Of a stretch of 64,000 bases of DNA, positions 18,343 to 27,024 are shown piece by piece (the first letter of the stretch is position 1; the number at the start of each line of letters is the position of its first letter). The stretch is taken from assembly GCA_021740645.1 (NCBI GenBank), contig JAIOZL010000013.1, positions 28,713 to 92,712 on the forward strand, read 5' to 3'. The position numbers and the translations under genes are program-made. The DNA comes from Bacteroidales bacterium (GTDB taxonomy: Bacteria; Bacteroidota; Bacteroidia; Bacteroidales; JAADJA01). The notes under the pieces were generated by a model, which did not search any database, was not told where the DNA came from, and saw nothing but the letters and a program-made list of their open reading frames with translations.

Positions 18343-19953
18343 TTAATGATAGATCACTTTTTTGATAAACAACTGATCCCCAACTCGTATTTTTACGAAA
18401 TAGATGCCTTTAGGATGTTCACTGATATCCACTGCAAAACTGTTTTGATCAAAAGTTTGCTTTTGATAAATCGTTTCTCCAAACATATTGCTTATTTCTG
18501 TAGTAAAATCTTCGGTTTCAAAATCATGTAGCTTTATTGTGAAGATTCCCGGGTTGGGGTTAGGGAAGATTTTTACAAAGGTATCAACTAGTGGGTTGTC
18601 ATCATGCGAACCTTTTTGATTTGACTTTTGATTTTTTTCAGGTACTCCAACGATATTTGATTTTGCATCAGATTCTGATGAGTTTATTGAATCTTTGGAT
18701 GCTAAAAAAAGTATTTTATGAGCGGGTACAACAAGTTCCTTATCACACTCATTACTTAGGGTTAAATAAGCATCGTATGATCCCGGCCAAACATAACCAA
18801 TATCAAAACATAAATTTGAAGAAGAAATGCTACCTGACTCACTGAATTTTAACTCGTCATCTTTGTATAGATCAAATCCATAAAATTCGGAATTAAAAAT
18901 TTCCGAATAACAGACCTGATAACCTGACAATGTTAAGTTTGCCATTGATGGAAGGTTGCCCATACTTGGTAATGGAAAACATTGATCAATTACGGCATGG
19001 AAATGCGATCCGGGCTTTGCGTGAAACCCGGGGTTCAAAACTATTTTTTTACCAGAGGCAAATGTAATTTCTGCACCACTATTGATTTGACATTTTTGTT
19101 TAACAGGGTTAGGGTGGTCAGAATGATATTGGACATCTCCCAGTTTTGCAACAGACCCATGCACTTCATGATTGGCATAAAACCCAGCCTTATCGTCTGA
19201 ATCGAATTCAGTTATATTCCACACCATTGTATCACAATCATTAAAATAGCCCCAGTAATTAGGGCTGTCGTACCATTGGTTTATAAACTTGCAGGTCAAG
19301 GTTTCAGGGGCTGCACATTTTTTATCTTTTGACTTTTCTCCAAAATAAAAGGTTCTCATTAGAAATGAACTATACGGTTCAGGAATCCAGTTGGGCTTAC
19401 GGATCCCAAGAGCTTTGTTTTCTACAATCAAGGCTATTATTTCAAGGCCAAGAAACATATCAATTGATAAATAGTTGTCAGTTGGCTTGGTTGAAATATA
19501 GTGTGAAACATAGCAATGGTCAAGATTTGAATTATAGGTTTCATGAAAGTAGGCTGAAAGTTTTAGTTGATTTTCCATTTTATCATGGTATTTCCAACCC
19601 AAATGAAGTTTATTTCGATTAGTATTATTTGCCCTCATAAAACTTATTCGTCCTGCCTTATTCCATCCGGCATTACAACTATCAGAACAATCGCTATCTA
19701 CAGAGGCTCCATGGGTCCAGCACTCGTCCCAAAAGGCGATATTAAATTTATACCTCCTGTTGGAAGTATTTGATTTGTCCTTTTTAACCCCTGCCCAGGC
19801 ATGATCATCGCATTTATTAATTTCCTTTTGACTTCCCTTAAAGGAACCGTAACCCCCATCCGGGTCTGGAAAAATTTGTGCCATTAGGTTATTTGAAATA
19901 ATAGTAAATAGTATACCACATATTATAAAAAATAAATTATTGTGTTTTATCAT
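18343..19953 (-). CDS. T9SS-exported 3-coathanger-stack protein
   Basis: This 536-residue protein has a signal peptide (LFFIICGILFTIISNNLMAQ). Residues ~25-280 form a cysteine- and tryptophan-rich region that I do not recognise. At about 290-325, INSGAEITFASGKKIVLNPG plus FHAKPGSHFHAVID is the GxxVxLxPGFxAxxGxxFxA pattern of the 3-coathanger stack domain of Bacteroidota surface proteins. A Ser/Asn/Lys-rich linker leads to a T9SS type A sorting domain (IFPNPNPGIFTIKL, ISNMFGETIY, PKGIYFVKIRV). It is the last gene of a five-gene minus-strand run, 11 bp after its neighbour. Its function is unknown. Confidence 0.8.
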   Translation of the reverse strand: MIKHNNLFFIICGILFTIISNNLMAQIFPDPDGGYGSFKGSQKEINKCDDHAWAGVKKDKSNTSNRRYKFNIAFWDECWTHGASVDSDCSDSCNAGWNKAGRISFMRANNTNRNKLHLGWKYHDKMENQLKLSAYFHETYNSNLDHCYVSHYISTKPTDNYLSIDMFLGLEIIALIVENKALGIRKPNWIPEPYSSFLMRTFYFGEKSKDKKCAAPETLTCKFINQWYDSPNYWGYFNDCDTMVWNITEFDSDDKAGFYANHEVHGSVAKLGDVQYHSDHPNPVKQKCQINSGAEITFASGKKIVLNPGFHAKPGSHFHAVIDQCFPLPSMGNLPSMANLTLSGYQVCYSEIFNSEFYGFDLYKDDELKFSESGSISSSNLCFDIGYVWPGSYDAYLTLSNECDKELVVPAHKILFLASKDSINSSESDAKSNIVGVPEKNQKSNQKGSHDDNPLVDTFVKIFPNPNPGIFTIKLHDFETEDFTTEISNMFGETIYQKQTFDQNSFAVDISEHPKGIYFVKIRVGDQLFIKKVIYH

Positions 19954-19964
19954 TTTTTCTGTTT

Positions 19965-20489
19965 TTAAAATTTATAAGAAATTACAATTGGTATAATTTC
20001 AATTTTTGGAAACTCGTGTCGATCTTCTGTAAAAATACTTTCTGCCGAAACCTGAATTGAAGGGCCAAATTTAAAATCACCAATGTTATAACTAATGATT
20101 GCATTTACGCCAAACCTTTTATTCTGCTCTTCTCCGTTGAATAAAATATCTGTGCTACTGAATAATCCTAAGTTGTAGGTGAAATTAATCCTTTCTGATT
20201 GTTTTAAAAATAAATCCCGTACATAAAAACCAATTTGTAAACTGGTTAAATGCCATTCGTTAATTTGCTCCAATCGATACTGTATGCCGGCCCCTATTCC
20301 TGTTTTAACCCCAATGGATAACCCAGGGTTAAAATTCCTTATGTATGAATAGGAGAAAAAACCAATTGGTTGTAAGGAAACTTCATGGTTACTTTTAGGG
20401 ATATTATCAATACCCTTTTGACTAAAAGTGTTAGATGGAATAAAAGCTAATCCACATAAAGCACATGTTATCATTACATATAATCTCAT
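19965..20489 (-). CDS. Small outer-membrane beta-barrel-like protein
   Basis: This 174-residue protein has a signal peptide (MRLYVMITCALCGLAFIPSNTFSQ). The mature part alternates hydrophobic and polar residues in short strands (EVSLQPIGFFSYSYIRNF, GLSIGVKTGIGAGIQYRL, HLTSLQIGFYVRDLF, FTYNLGLFSST, FGVNAIISYNI) and ends in an aromatic residue (IIPIVISYKF), as outer-membrane barrels do. The barrel call is inference. It is tightly spaced with its neighbours (10 and 11 bp), so it belongs to the same transcript. It may anchor or assemble the adjacent fibre-like protein. Confidence 0.65.
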   Translation of the reverse strand: MRLYVMITCALCGLAFIPSNTFSQKGIDNIPKSNHEVSLQPIGFFSYSYIRNFNPGLSIGVKTGIGAGIQYRLEQINEWHLTSLQIGFYVRDLFLKQSERINFTYNLGLFSSTDILFNGEEQNKRFGVNAIISYNIGDFKFGPSIQVSAESIFTEDRHEFPKIEIIPIVISYKF

Positions 20490-20499
20490 GGTTAAAAAA

Positions 20500-22176
20500 T
20501 TAATCTTGAATCCGTTTCTCTAATTCGATAACATGCAGAGTAAGCTCCTCTATTTTTTTTAACAACAAGGCATTCATTTCACCCAGATCGATCCCGTTTT
20601 CAAGGACTTCTTCTTCTGAAGGCAGGTCTGGTAAGTGACCGTTATTGTTAATATATTCTTCTACATCACTTAGTGGCATTAGTTGATAGTCTGCATCAAA
20701 TACTTCGTCCCACCAATTGCCCATATGTACTTCAACTTCTTCAGCATCTATTTTTCCGTTTACTTCCATATTGTAGTTATCACTTCCTGTCCCAATAACC
20801 ATTTTGTCGTCGGCATACATATTCATCCGCATTTTACCATTAGTCCTGAATTCAATGTTCCCATCAATATAAGTTGCTAACTTCAATGACCTTTCATTTG
20901 CATTAACACCTTTCCATAGTTCAATTACAGCAGAATTTGAATTTTCACTTCCTTTGATCTCTAACTTACTACTACTACCTGATGAATTTCCCTTAATAAC
21001 ATTATGCACCCGGAGGTTCCCAAATATATCAAGTTTTTCAATTGGATCCATACCAATTCCTACATTACCGACACCCCGTATTATATCACTTCCATCAATT
21101 TCCCAGTCCCCATCATCATTATCCGGCATTTCTACCCAGCTTGCATTTCCATTGGCATCTGATTGTAAAATATATCCACTGGCCTGGTTGCCGTCGGTCA
21201 ACCTGAATCCATTTGTTTTAATTGTTCCGGCAACTTCCAGTTTGTGATTAGGTGAGGTTGTGCCAATCCCAACATTGCCGCTTAACCTGAAAAGATTATC
21301 ACCAGCAATTGTCCAATCCCCATCATCAACACTTAAGGTCATAGGGTCCACCCAGCTGGCCAGGCCGTTGGCATCGGATTGTAATATCCTGTTGGCGGCC
21401 TGCTGGCCGTTTTCAAGGATAAAACCCGTAGATTTAATATTCCCGTTTACCTGGAGTTTTTCGGTTGGGTTGTGTATGCCAACACCAATATTGGAGTCCC
21501 AAAACACAAAATCAGAAGCGGTATAGAAATTAAGGTCGCTGTCTGGTTTGGCCTCAATACGGTTGGGTGAGCTATTGGGGGCAGTTTCCCCGAATTTTAG
21601 TTTGGCATATTTCAAAGTGGCCGGATCGAGCAATATGTCGGCCTGTTCGTTGTCATCGCCTTTAATGTGGAGCTTTGCCTGGGGGTCGGTAACATCACCG
21701 ATGCCGATTGAGCCGGTGTAACCATTGCCCGGAGAGGGCCCTACAAAAAGTGTATGTTTATTAGAATTAAAACCAATCATCATTGAATATGCAATGTTGT
21801 TTTCGAGAATAGATGATGAACTTTGTCCGTTGCCAAGAACAAATGAATTGGTACCACTGGCTTTGTTAAAACTACCCATTGCAACGGCATTACTGCTTTC
21901 TGCAGAAGTTAAAGCACCAAGGGATATTGAATATGGATCACTTGCCAATGCTGAGCTTCCAAAAGCAAATGACACACCCCCTGAAGCAGTTGAATTAACA
22001 CCTCCGGCAAATGAATAAGAGCCAGAAGCTGTTGTACCCTGCCCTATTTCACTGGCATAATTGCCAGGTGGGTTGCCAGTATTATCACATTGGGTACATG
22101 ATTGAGAATACATATTTTGTACTAATAATATGGCGAATATGCACATGAATGTGCTTATAAATATATTTGTTTTCAT
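20500..22176 (-). CDS. Trimeric-adhesin/tail-fibre-like protein with YadA-type head
   Basis: This 558-residue exported protein has a signal peptide ending NMYSQ. Residues ~45-125 are YadA-head-like repeats of about 14 residues (GSYSFAGGVNSTASGG, VSFAFGSSALASD, NAVAMGSFNKASG), which in trimeric autotransporters form a left-handed beta roll. Two long near-copies follow, each with LQSDANGxASWV, DDGDWxI and NVGIG (~245-370). The C-terminus has DYQLMPLSDVEEYINNNGHL, LGEMNALLLKKIEEL and a terminal coiled coil. Unlike the protein at 9002-10369 it lacks SDxRLK, so it has no S74 self-cleaving domain. It is a likely homotrimeric surface fibre with unknown ligand. Confidence 0.8.
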   Translation of the reverse strand: MKTNIFISTFMCIFAILLVQNMYSQSCTQCDNTGNPPGNYASEIGQGTTASGSYSFAGGVNSTASGGVSFAFGSSALASDPYSISLGALTSAESSNAVAMGSFNKASGTNSFVLGNGQSSSSILENNIAYSMMIGFNSNKHTLFVGPSPGNGYTGSIGIGDVTDPQAKLHIKGDDNEQADILLDPATLKYAKLKFGETAPNSSPNRIEAKPDSDLNFYTASDFVFWDSNIGVGIHNPTEKLQVNGNIKSTGFILENGQQAANRILQSDANGLASWVDPMTLSVDDGDWTIAGDNLFRLSGNVGIGTTSPNHKLEVAGTIKTNGFRLTDGNQASGYILQSDANGNASWVEMPDNDDGDWEIDGSDIIRGVGNVGIGMDPIEKLDIFGNLRVHNVIKGNSSGSSSKLEIKGSENSNSAVIELWKGVNANERSLKLATYIDGNIEFRTNGKMRMNMYADDKMVIGTGSDNYNMEVNGKIDAEEVEVHMGNWWDEVFDADYQLMPLSDVEEYINNNGHLPDLPSEEEVLENGIDLGEMNALLLKKIEELTLHVIELEKRIQD

Positions 22177-22196
22177 TTTGGTAATATTTAGGTTTA

Positions 22197-23636
22197 TTAT
22201 TGTTTTAATACTTTTCCAGATTGAATAGTCTTTCCATTATCTGATATTTTATAAATATAGTATCCGGGGTTTAACCCGGTAGTTTCGATTTGTGTACGTG
22301 GGATTGAAAGTTTAAGGTTTGCAATCAATTTTCCTCCATCCTGTGAATATAAGGACACACTTAAATCGGCCCTGTAGGTTTCTATTTTAATGTAACTATC
22401 AAAGGGGACCGGGTACACCAAAACATCGTAATCATTTGGATCAGTTGTCTCTTCGGCATGGGTAATGATGCTTTCTGGCATTACCTTCTTAAAATATGCA
22501 TCCCGGTATCCAGTGCCCCCTTCATCGTCCTGAATGCCTGTAATTATGCAACCGCCATCTTCAAGGGCTTTAATGGAATACAAATATCTTGGGGTACTGC
22601 CCCCAAAGTATTTGGCACCTTTTACATTGAGCCCCGAATCGAAAAGATATATACGCCCAATCCCTTCGGTATTTGGGAAAGTTTCATCTTGTGGATAGGT
22701 GACTACCCAAATGTTGTCTTCATCAACAAAGTCAAGCCCACTAAAAGCCGGCAACCAGTTTCGGCCATCGTCAAAGATAACTGTGTCCATCAATGGGACA
22801 AGGTCGGTATCACTGATCCTCATGTGCAAATCATAATATGCACCCGGCACTTCCTGGTTGGCCAGGCTGCCGATCACCAGGTTCCCGTCAGACAACCATC
22901 TGGCACCTATTGCACCATGATAAAAATAATTGGAGTTCATGGGAATTGTATTTACAATGTTGAGGTCATTATCAAACTCAATTAAGTTAACGAATGAAAA
23001 ATCCCCAATAGCAAGGTACCCGTTGTTATCTGATTTGCAAAGAATTTCATTTCCATAATAACTTTTATAAAGGTCAGAAATAGTTGTGTTCAGCAAATCA
23101 CCTGATTGGCTGAGTGTTGCAAAATAGGAATGTCTCATATCTCCTGGTAATGAGTCATCAAGGCTACCAAAAACAAATATTGTACTATCGGGCCTTATCA
23201 GCATATCAAATAAAGAAAACTTATCGTAAGCCTCTGGAATGGGGTACATGTTTTCTTTTAGGATATCTAAACTCTCGCTTATCTCAACAACATAGAGGTT
23301 CCTTTTATATAGCTCTACTTGGTTATCAATTGCACCAACGACCAAATAATTTCCATTTTCAAGTAAAATGCCATTACTAAAAACAGAAGTAGTATCATCC
23401 TTTACAAAAGTTTTAATTACCACATCATTTTCATTTGTAAATTTCATTATCAATGCATGCCTGTTGCCAGGTAATCCTGACCCGCCAAAAGAAATGAAGT
23501 TTCCAGACTTGTCAATAAATGTTGAAATACAATATGTATTTACTGAATCTGCTACACTAAACTCAAATACATCTTGGGCTAGTGTGAATGTGCATTGAAA
23601 AACTATTGCAAATAATAAGAACAATTCTTTTTTCAT
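22197..23636 (-). CDS. T9SS-exported propeller-like protein
   Basis: This 479-residue protein has a signal peptide (MKKELFLLFAIVFQCTFTLAQ). The body has repeated blade-like units such as NFISFGGSGLPGNRHALIMK, NYLVVGAIDNQVELYKRN, GYLAIGDFSFVNLIEFDND, NLVIGSLANQEVPGAYYDLH and GCIITGIQDDEGGTGYRD. These resemble the delta-60/Kelch-like repeats of Bacteroidota exported proteins. A short linker rich in Asp and Thr leads to a C-terminal sorting domain (VYPVPFDSYIKIET, SLYSQDGGKLI, LNPGYYIYKISDN). There are no catalytic signatures. It is second in the five-gene run and 20 bp upstream of the fibre gene. Confidence 0.75.
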   Translation of the reverse strand: MKKELFLLFAIVFQCTFTLAQDVFEFSVADSVNTYCISTFIDKSGNFISFGGSGLPGNRHALIMKFTNENDVVIKTFVKDDTTSVFSNGILLENGNYLVVGAIDNQVELYKRNLYVVEISESLDILKENMYPIPEAYDKFSLFDMLIRPDSTIFVFGSLDDSLPGDMRHSYFATLSQSGDLLNTTISDLYKSYYGNEILCKSDNNGYLAIGDFSFVNLIEFDNDLNIVNTIPMNSNYFYHGAIGARWLSDGNLVIGSLANQEVPGAYYDLHMRISDTDLVPLMDTVIFDDGRNWLPAFSGLDFVDEDNIWVVTYPQDETFPNTEGIGRIYLFDSGLNVKGAKYFGGSTPRYLYSIKALEDGGCIITGIQDDEGGTGYRDAYFKKVMPESIITHAEETTDPNDYDVLVYPVPFDSYIKIETYRADLSVSLYSQDGGKLIANLKLSIPRTQIETTGLNPGYYIYKISDNGKTIQSGKVLKQ

Positions 23637-23693
23637 AGGTTATGAATATAAAACCAGAGTAGGGCACCATACAGATACCCTACTTCTAATTAT

Positions 23694-24767
23694 CTATAAT
23701 TCTGATGGCCCATCGCCTTCGCCATAGAATATTTTTAACCCATAAACAAAACTCGCTTTATGAAAATATTTTGTGGTTTCTTCTATTCCATTTACAAGTT
23801 TTTCATCTTCAAGTAAAGTTAATGACTCCACCGAATACCCATTTAAATTGTACTTGTTTGGCAGATAGGTATTAGGCAAATAATCGAACATCAAACCATT
23901 TAAATAGGTATAATAAGCATTCATTTCAGTGTATTCAAGGCATAAAACTTCATCTTCATCAAAAGGAATGGAACTTCCTTCAATGGAATAGTACAACCAA
24001 TAGTCAAGGTAATTGTCAGGAGATGTATCACGTAACAAATCTGGCTCGCCCCCAAAAATTGAAAAACTAAATTCATTTATAAAATAGTAATTACCACTTG
24101 GATCGGGTATCAGACCTAAGGCTTCCTGGTAAAGGCGGTTGGCCGCATCATCATTAACTGTATAAGGTTCGTAGCAATAGCCCACATTTTCCCCATACCA
24201 CCAGTCGTCACCTTCCTCAAATGGGCCATTGATCCCCGGGTCTGGTGGTGGTTCGTTACCTTTCTCTCCCGTAACAGTTTCCACGTTCAATGTTATTTCA
24301 CCTGCTGATTGGGAAACCTCGCTAATGTCAACCAGCACAAGGCCTTTGTCTTCGTAGGTACTGTTGTAATAAACATCGGTTATGGCCTGTTTCATTTCAG
24401 TGTATTTCTGGGTCAAGTCATCCATATCTACTCCGCCATTTGCATTTTTGGGCACAACCAGGTTTAGGTCTTCGCTCTGCATTTCATCGTAGTACTCATT
24501 GGGGAAAGTATGGCTAAAATTAATGGTTGCTTCCAATAGCCAAAGTGCATCCTCTGCACTTACTACCTCCCCGCTCTTATAGCCGGGGTTTTCCTTGTAT
24601 AGGGCTATTTTTTGTTTAAAGTCTTTTATTCGTTGGTTTACCTGCATTTCATAGGGTGTAAGTTCCACTTTATTTGCAGCCTGGTTATTTGTTTCCTCTT
24701 TCGAACATGACCAAACTATAGCAATAGTGGCCACTAATATACTTATTATTAAAATTATTTTCTTCAT
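23694..24767 (-). CDS. Lipoprotein of unknown function, first gene of the surface block
   Basis: This 357-residue protein has a lipoprotein signal (MKKIILIISILVATIAIVWSC) with the lipid-bearing Cys at 21, followed by SKEETNN. An early helical region (PYEMQVNQRIKDFKQKIALYKE, then SGEVVSAEDALWLLEATINFSH) and a Tyr/Asp/Glu-rich C-terminal half are visible. I do not recognise a named family beyond the similarity of the helical region to hypothetical Bacteroidota lipoproteins. It is transcribed first in the five-gene run and would localise to the outer or inner membrane. No promoter of the TAnnTTTG type is obvious upstream. An eight-base G/C homopolymer lies about 145 bp before the ATG. Confidence 0.75.
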   Translation of the reverse strand: MKKIILIISILVATIAIVWSCSKEETNNQAANKVELTPYEMQVNQRIKDFKQKIALYKENPGYKSGEVVSAEDALWLLEATINFSHTFPNEYYDEMQSEDLNLVVPKNANGGVDMDDLTQKYTEMKQAITDVYYNSTYEDKGLVLVDISEVSQSAGEITLNVETVTGEKGNEPPPDPGINGPFEEGDDWWYGENVGYCYEPYTVNDDAANRLYQEALGLIPDPSGNYYFINEFSFSIFGGEPDLLRDTSPDNYLDYWLYYSIEGSSIPFDEDEVLCLEYTEMNAYYTYLNGLMFDYLPNTYLPNKYNLNGYSVESLTLLEDEKLVNGIEETTKYFHKASFVYGLKIFYGEGDGPSEL

Positions 24768-25038
24768 TTTTTATTTTTTGGTTTTATTAAGAAAAATATC
24801 CCCTGGGTTGTTTATTCCATTCAATGTTTAGTATTTGTCGTCAGAAATAGGAAAGTAACTGCAGGAAGGAGCTTATTCCACAATAAAATAAAATTCCGTA
24901 ATATGCTGAGGGGGGGGCACTTAAATGCCCGGAAGGATCGAATTGATATGTTTTGCTTTGTCCTCTTGTTAGCATGGTTTATTGCCTGTAATATATAGTA
25001 CATCCATTGGGAAAGGAAAAAGGAACCCTGAATTTTTA
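24768..25038. other. Non-coding right end of the putative inserted block
   Basis: I see no gene in this segment. It contains a run of eight G at 24910-24917, followed by a small hairpin (GGGCA and TGCCC), and it ends at the right copy of the 41-bp repeat. Confidence 0.5.
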
Positions 25039-25079
25039 TTTTTTTAAAGCAGGATGCGGTGCGGCTGGAGTTGTTGTAG
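25039..25079 (+). repeat. 41-bp direct repeat, right copy
   Basis: This is a perfect second copy of rodA's final 41 bp including the stop codon. Reading the same frame upstream gives a stop after a few residues, so it is a fragment and not a second gene. It is followed by about 50 bp and then the 3' end of the polyprenyl synthetase gene. Confidence 0.95.
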
Positions 25080-25130
25080 GTGCGCGGTTTACCGTATATT
25101 TAATTTTGCCAACTGCATACTGCCAACTTT

Positions 25131-26105
25131 TCACTTCTTCCGCTCAATTGTAAAATCAACAAGTTTTTTCAGGGAAGTTTTTGAGGGTGAGTCGGGCAGA
25201 CCTTTCAGAATATCAAGGGCTTCCTTATGGTAGGAATTCATTTTTTCAGCAGCATATTCAATTCCCCCGCTATGGTTAACTTTATCAATAACGAACTTAA
25301 CTTTGGCAGGGTTGGTATTGTGGTTTTTAATGATGTTGATGATCTTCCTTTTTTCTGACCTATCCACATTGTTCAATAAATATATTAAGGGTAGGGTCAT
25401 TTTCTGCTCCTTAATATCAATTCCATTGGGTTTGCCGGTTTTGTTTGCAGTTTGGTAGTCAAACAGGTCGTCTTTGATCTGGAAAGCAATCCCTACTTTT
25501 TCTCCAAAGTCCTTCATTAACTTTATGGTAGCTTCATCGCTGCCCACTGAAGCGGCACCTGCTGCACAACACGAAGCGATCAGGGAAGCTGTCTTTTTGC
25601 GGATGATCTCAAAATAAATGGCTTCGTCGATGTCGAGCTTCCGGGCTTTTTCAATTTGTAGCAGTTCCCCTTCACTCATATCTTTGGTGGCATCAGAAAC
25701 TATTCGGAGCAACTCAAACTCATTGGAATTGAGAGAGAGCAGCATCCCTTTCGAAAATAAATAATCACCCACCAGTACCGCAACTTTATTTTTCCATAAT
25801 GCATTGATGGAAAAGAAACCACGCCGCTCATTGCTATCGTCTACCACGTCATCATGAACCAGGGTAGCAGTGTGCAATAATTCTATCAGGGAAGCAGCAA
25901 TATAGGTAGGCTCTTTGATTTCGCCATGAATGCCCGCGCTTAAGAACACAAACATCGGGCGCATCTGTTTGCCCTTTCTTTTTAAAATATACCTTGTAAT
26001 GATATCGAGCAGGGCTACATTGCTTTTCATCGACGCCCTGAACTTTTTTTCAAAAATATCGAGGTGAGATTGTATGGGTGCTTTTATTTCGTTTAGCTTA
26101 CTCAT
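25131..26105 (-). CDS. Long-chain polyprenyl diphosphate synthase
   Basis: This 324-residue trans-prenyltransferase adds isopentenyl units to an allylic diphosphate, making the side chain of menaquinone. The first aspartate-rich motif is Asp85-Asp86-Val-Val-Asp89 (LVHDDVVDDSNERRG), and the second is KDDLFDY near 215, preceded by GIAFQI. GKQMRP at 45-50 is the substrate-binding stretch. The absence of large residues immediately before the first motif agrees with a long product (IspB/HepT type), though chain length cannot be fixed from sequence. Product menaquinone would serve as electron acceptor for the Na+-NQR encoded further along. A -7 element lies at 26124-26131. Confidence 0.9.
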   Translation of the reverse strand: MSKLNEIKAPIQSHLDIFEKKFRASMKSNVALLDIITRYILKRKGKQMRPMFVFLSAGIHGEIKEPTYIAASLIELLHTATLVHDDVVDDSNERRGFFSINALWKNKVAVLVGDYLFSKGMLLSLNSNEFELLRIVSDATKDMSEGELLQIEKARKLDIDEAIYFEIIRKKTASLIASCCAAGAASVGSDEATIKLMKDFGEKVGIAFQIKDDLFDYQTANKTGKPNGIDIKEQKMTLPLIYLLNNVDRSEKRKIINIIKNHNTNPAKVKFVIDKVNHSGGIEYAAEKMNSYHKEALDILKGLPDSPSKTSLKKLVDFTIERKK

Positions 26106-26123
26106 TTAATGAATAATTAACGC

Positions 26124-26131
26124 CAAAATTA
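26124..26131 (-). promoter_or_regulatory. -7 promoter element of the polyprenyl synthase gene
   Basis: The minus strand reads TAATTTTG, 19 bases before ATG 26105. The divergent element at 26195 serves the radical SAM gene, so both promoters share a 115-bp intergenic region. Confidence 0.5.
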
Positions 26132-26194
26132 CTTCAAATTATTCAGCCCATTAAAAAAATATTTAGCTATGCTAAAATAACCAAATGGGCTAAC

Positions 26195-26202
26195 TATATT
26201 TG
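26195..26202 (+). promoter_or_regulatory. -7 promoter element of the radical SAM gene
   Basis: TATATTTG followed by CATCC lies 18 bases before ATG 26220, the normal distance for a short leader in this phylum. Confidence 0.55.
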
Positions 26203-26219
26203 CATCCTTATCAAATGTA

Positions 26220-26996
26220 ATGACATTTTTATTCGAAGATATTATATTCGGGCCTGTTAAAAGTCGCCGATTCGGGGTATCGCTTGGGGTAAACCTTTTG
26301 CCAGTAAATTTTAAGTACTGCACATTCAATTGTATTTATTGCGAATGTGGCTGGACCCAAAAAAAGCAGTCTGAAAAGATAAAGTTGCCTACCAGGGATG
26401 AGGTAAAACAAAGCCTTCAGCATAAATTACAGGCAATGAAAGAAGGCGGTGATGCCCCCGATAATATAACCTTTGCCGGCAATGGTGAACCGACTATCCA
26501 CCCTGAGTTTGACGGTATCATTGACGATACGATTGAATTAAGAAATTTATATTTTCCAAAAGCAAAAGTTACAGTATTGTCCAATGCTACCTTGCTTCAT
26601 AAAAAGAAAGTATTTGCTGCTTTAAATAAGGTGGACAATAATGTGTTGAAATTGGATTCGGTAATTGAAGAAACTTTTCAAGCGATTAACCAGCCAGCCT
26701 CTTCCATTAAAGTGAAGACGATAATTGAACAAATCAAACGATTTGATGGGAACCAGGTAATTCAAACTTTATTTATGCGAGGAGTATTTGATGGGAAAAA
26801 AATTGACAATACAAAAGATGTGGAAGTAAATGCCTGGCTGAAGGTGTTAAAAGACATTAATCCGCAGTATGTTATGATTTACCCGGTAGAGCGGGATACG
26901 GCTGCGGAAGGGATTGAAAAAATTCCAAAACATGAGCTTCGGGTAATCGCTGATAAAGTTGAAAAGGCCGGGATTAAAACAAAAGTTTATTTTTAG
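26220..26996 (+). CDS. Radical SAM protein, MoaA-like/DUF-type
   Basis: This 258-residue radical SAM enzyme has the cluster motif Cys34-x3-Cys38-x2-Cys41 (KYCTFNCIYC), with two more nearby cysteines as in ECGW. GPVKSRRFGVSLGVNLLP at the N-terminus and FAGNGEPTIHPEFDGII are typical of the family often annotated as wyosine-like or MoaA-like radical SAM proteins. SNATLLHKKKV and IQTLFMRGVFDG follow in the TIM-barrel order. The substrate is not known. It is a single gene divergent from polyprenyl synthase, with its own promoter element. ATG 26220 fits the family start. Confidence 0.85.
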   Translation: MTFLFEDIIFGPVKSRRFGVSLGVNLLPVNFKYCTFNCIYCECGWTQKKQSEKIKLPTRDEVKQSLQHKLQAMKEGGDAPDNITFAGNGEPTIHPEFDGIIDDTIELRNLYFPKAKVTVLSNATLLHKKKVFAALNKVDNNVLKLDSVIEETFQAINQPASSIKVKTIIEQIKRFDGNQVIQTLFMRGVFDGKKIDNTKDVEVNAWLKVLKDINPQYVMIYPVERDTAAEGIEKIPKHELRVIADKVEKAGIKTKVYF

Positions 26997-27024
26997 CGTT
27001 GGTTTTTGATAGAATCTGGAAATA

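Larger units (their letters stand above)
18274..25038. mobile_element. Putative inserted block at the 3' end of rodA
   Basis: This 6.8-kb segment lies between two perfect 41-bp copies of the rodA terminus. All five genes inside are on the minus strand and encode envelope or surface proteins. The segment separates rodA from ispB-like genes that would otherwise converge. A duplicated gene 3' end is the usual scar of site-specific island integration. No integrase, transposase or terminal inverted repeat is present, so the element is either decayed, mobilised in trans, or produced by another duplication route. Confidence 0.4.

Noticed and set aside
18274..25038. Transposon or insertion sequence
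   Set aside because: No transposase frame or terminal inverted repeats were seen; the flanking repeats come from the rodA gene end, and 41 bp is too long for a target-site duplication.
25039..25079. A second rodA gene or pseudogene
   Set aside because: Only the last 41 bp are present, and the frame upstream has a stop after a few codons.
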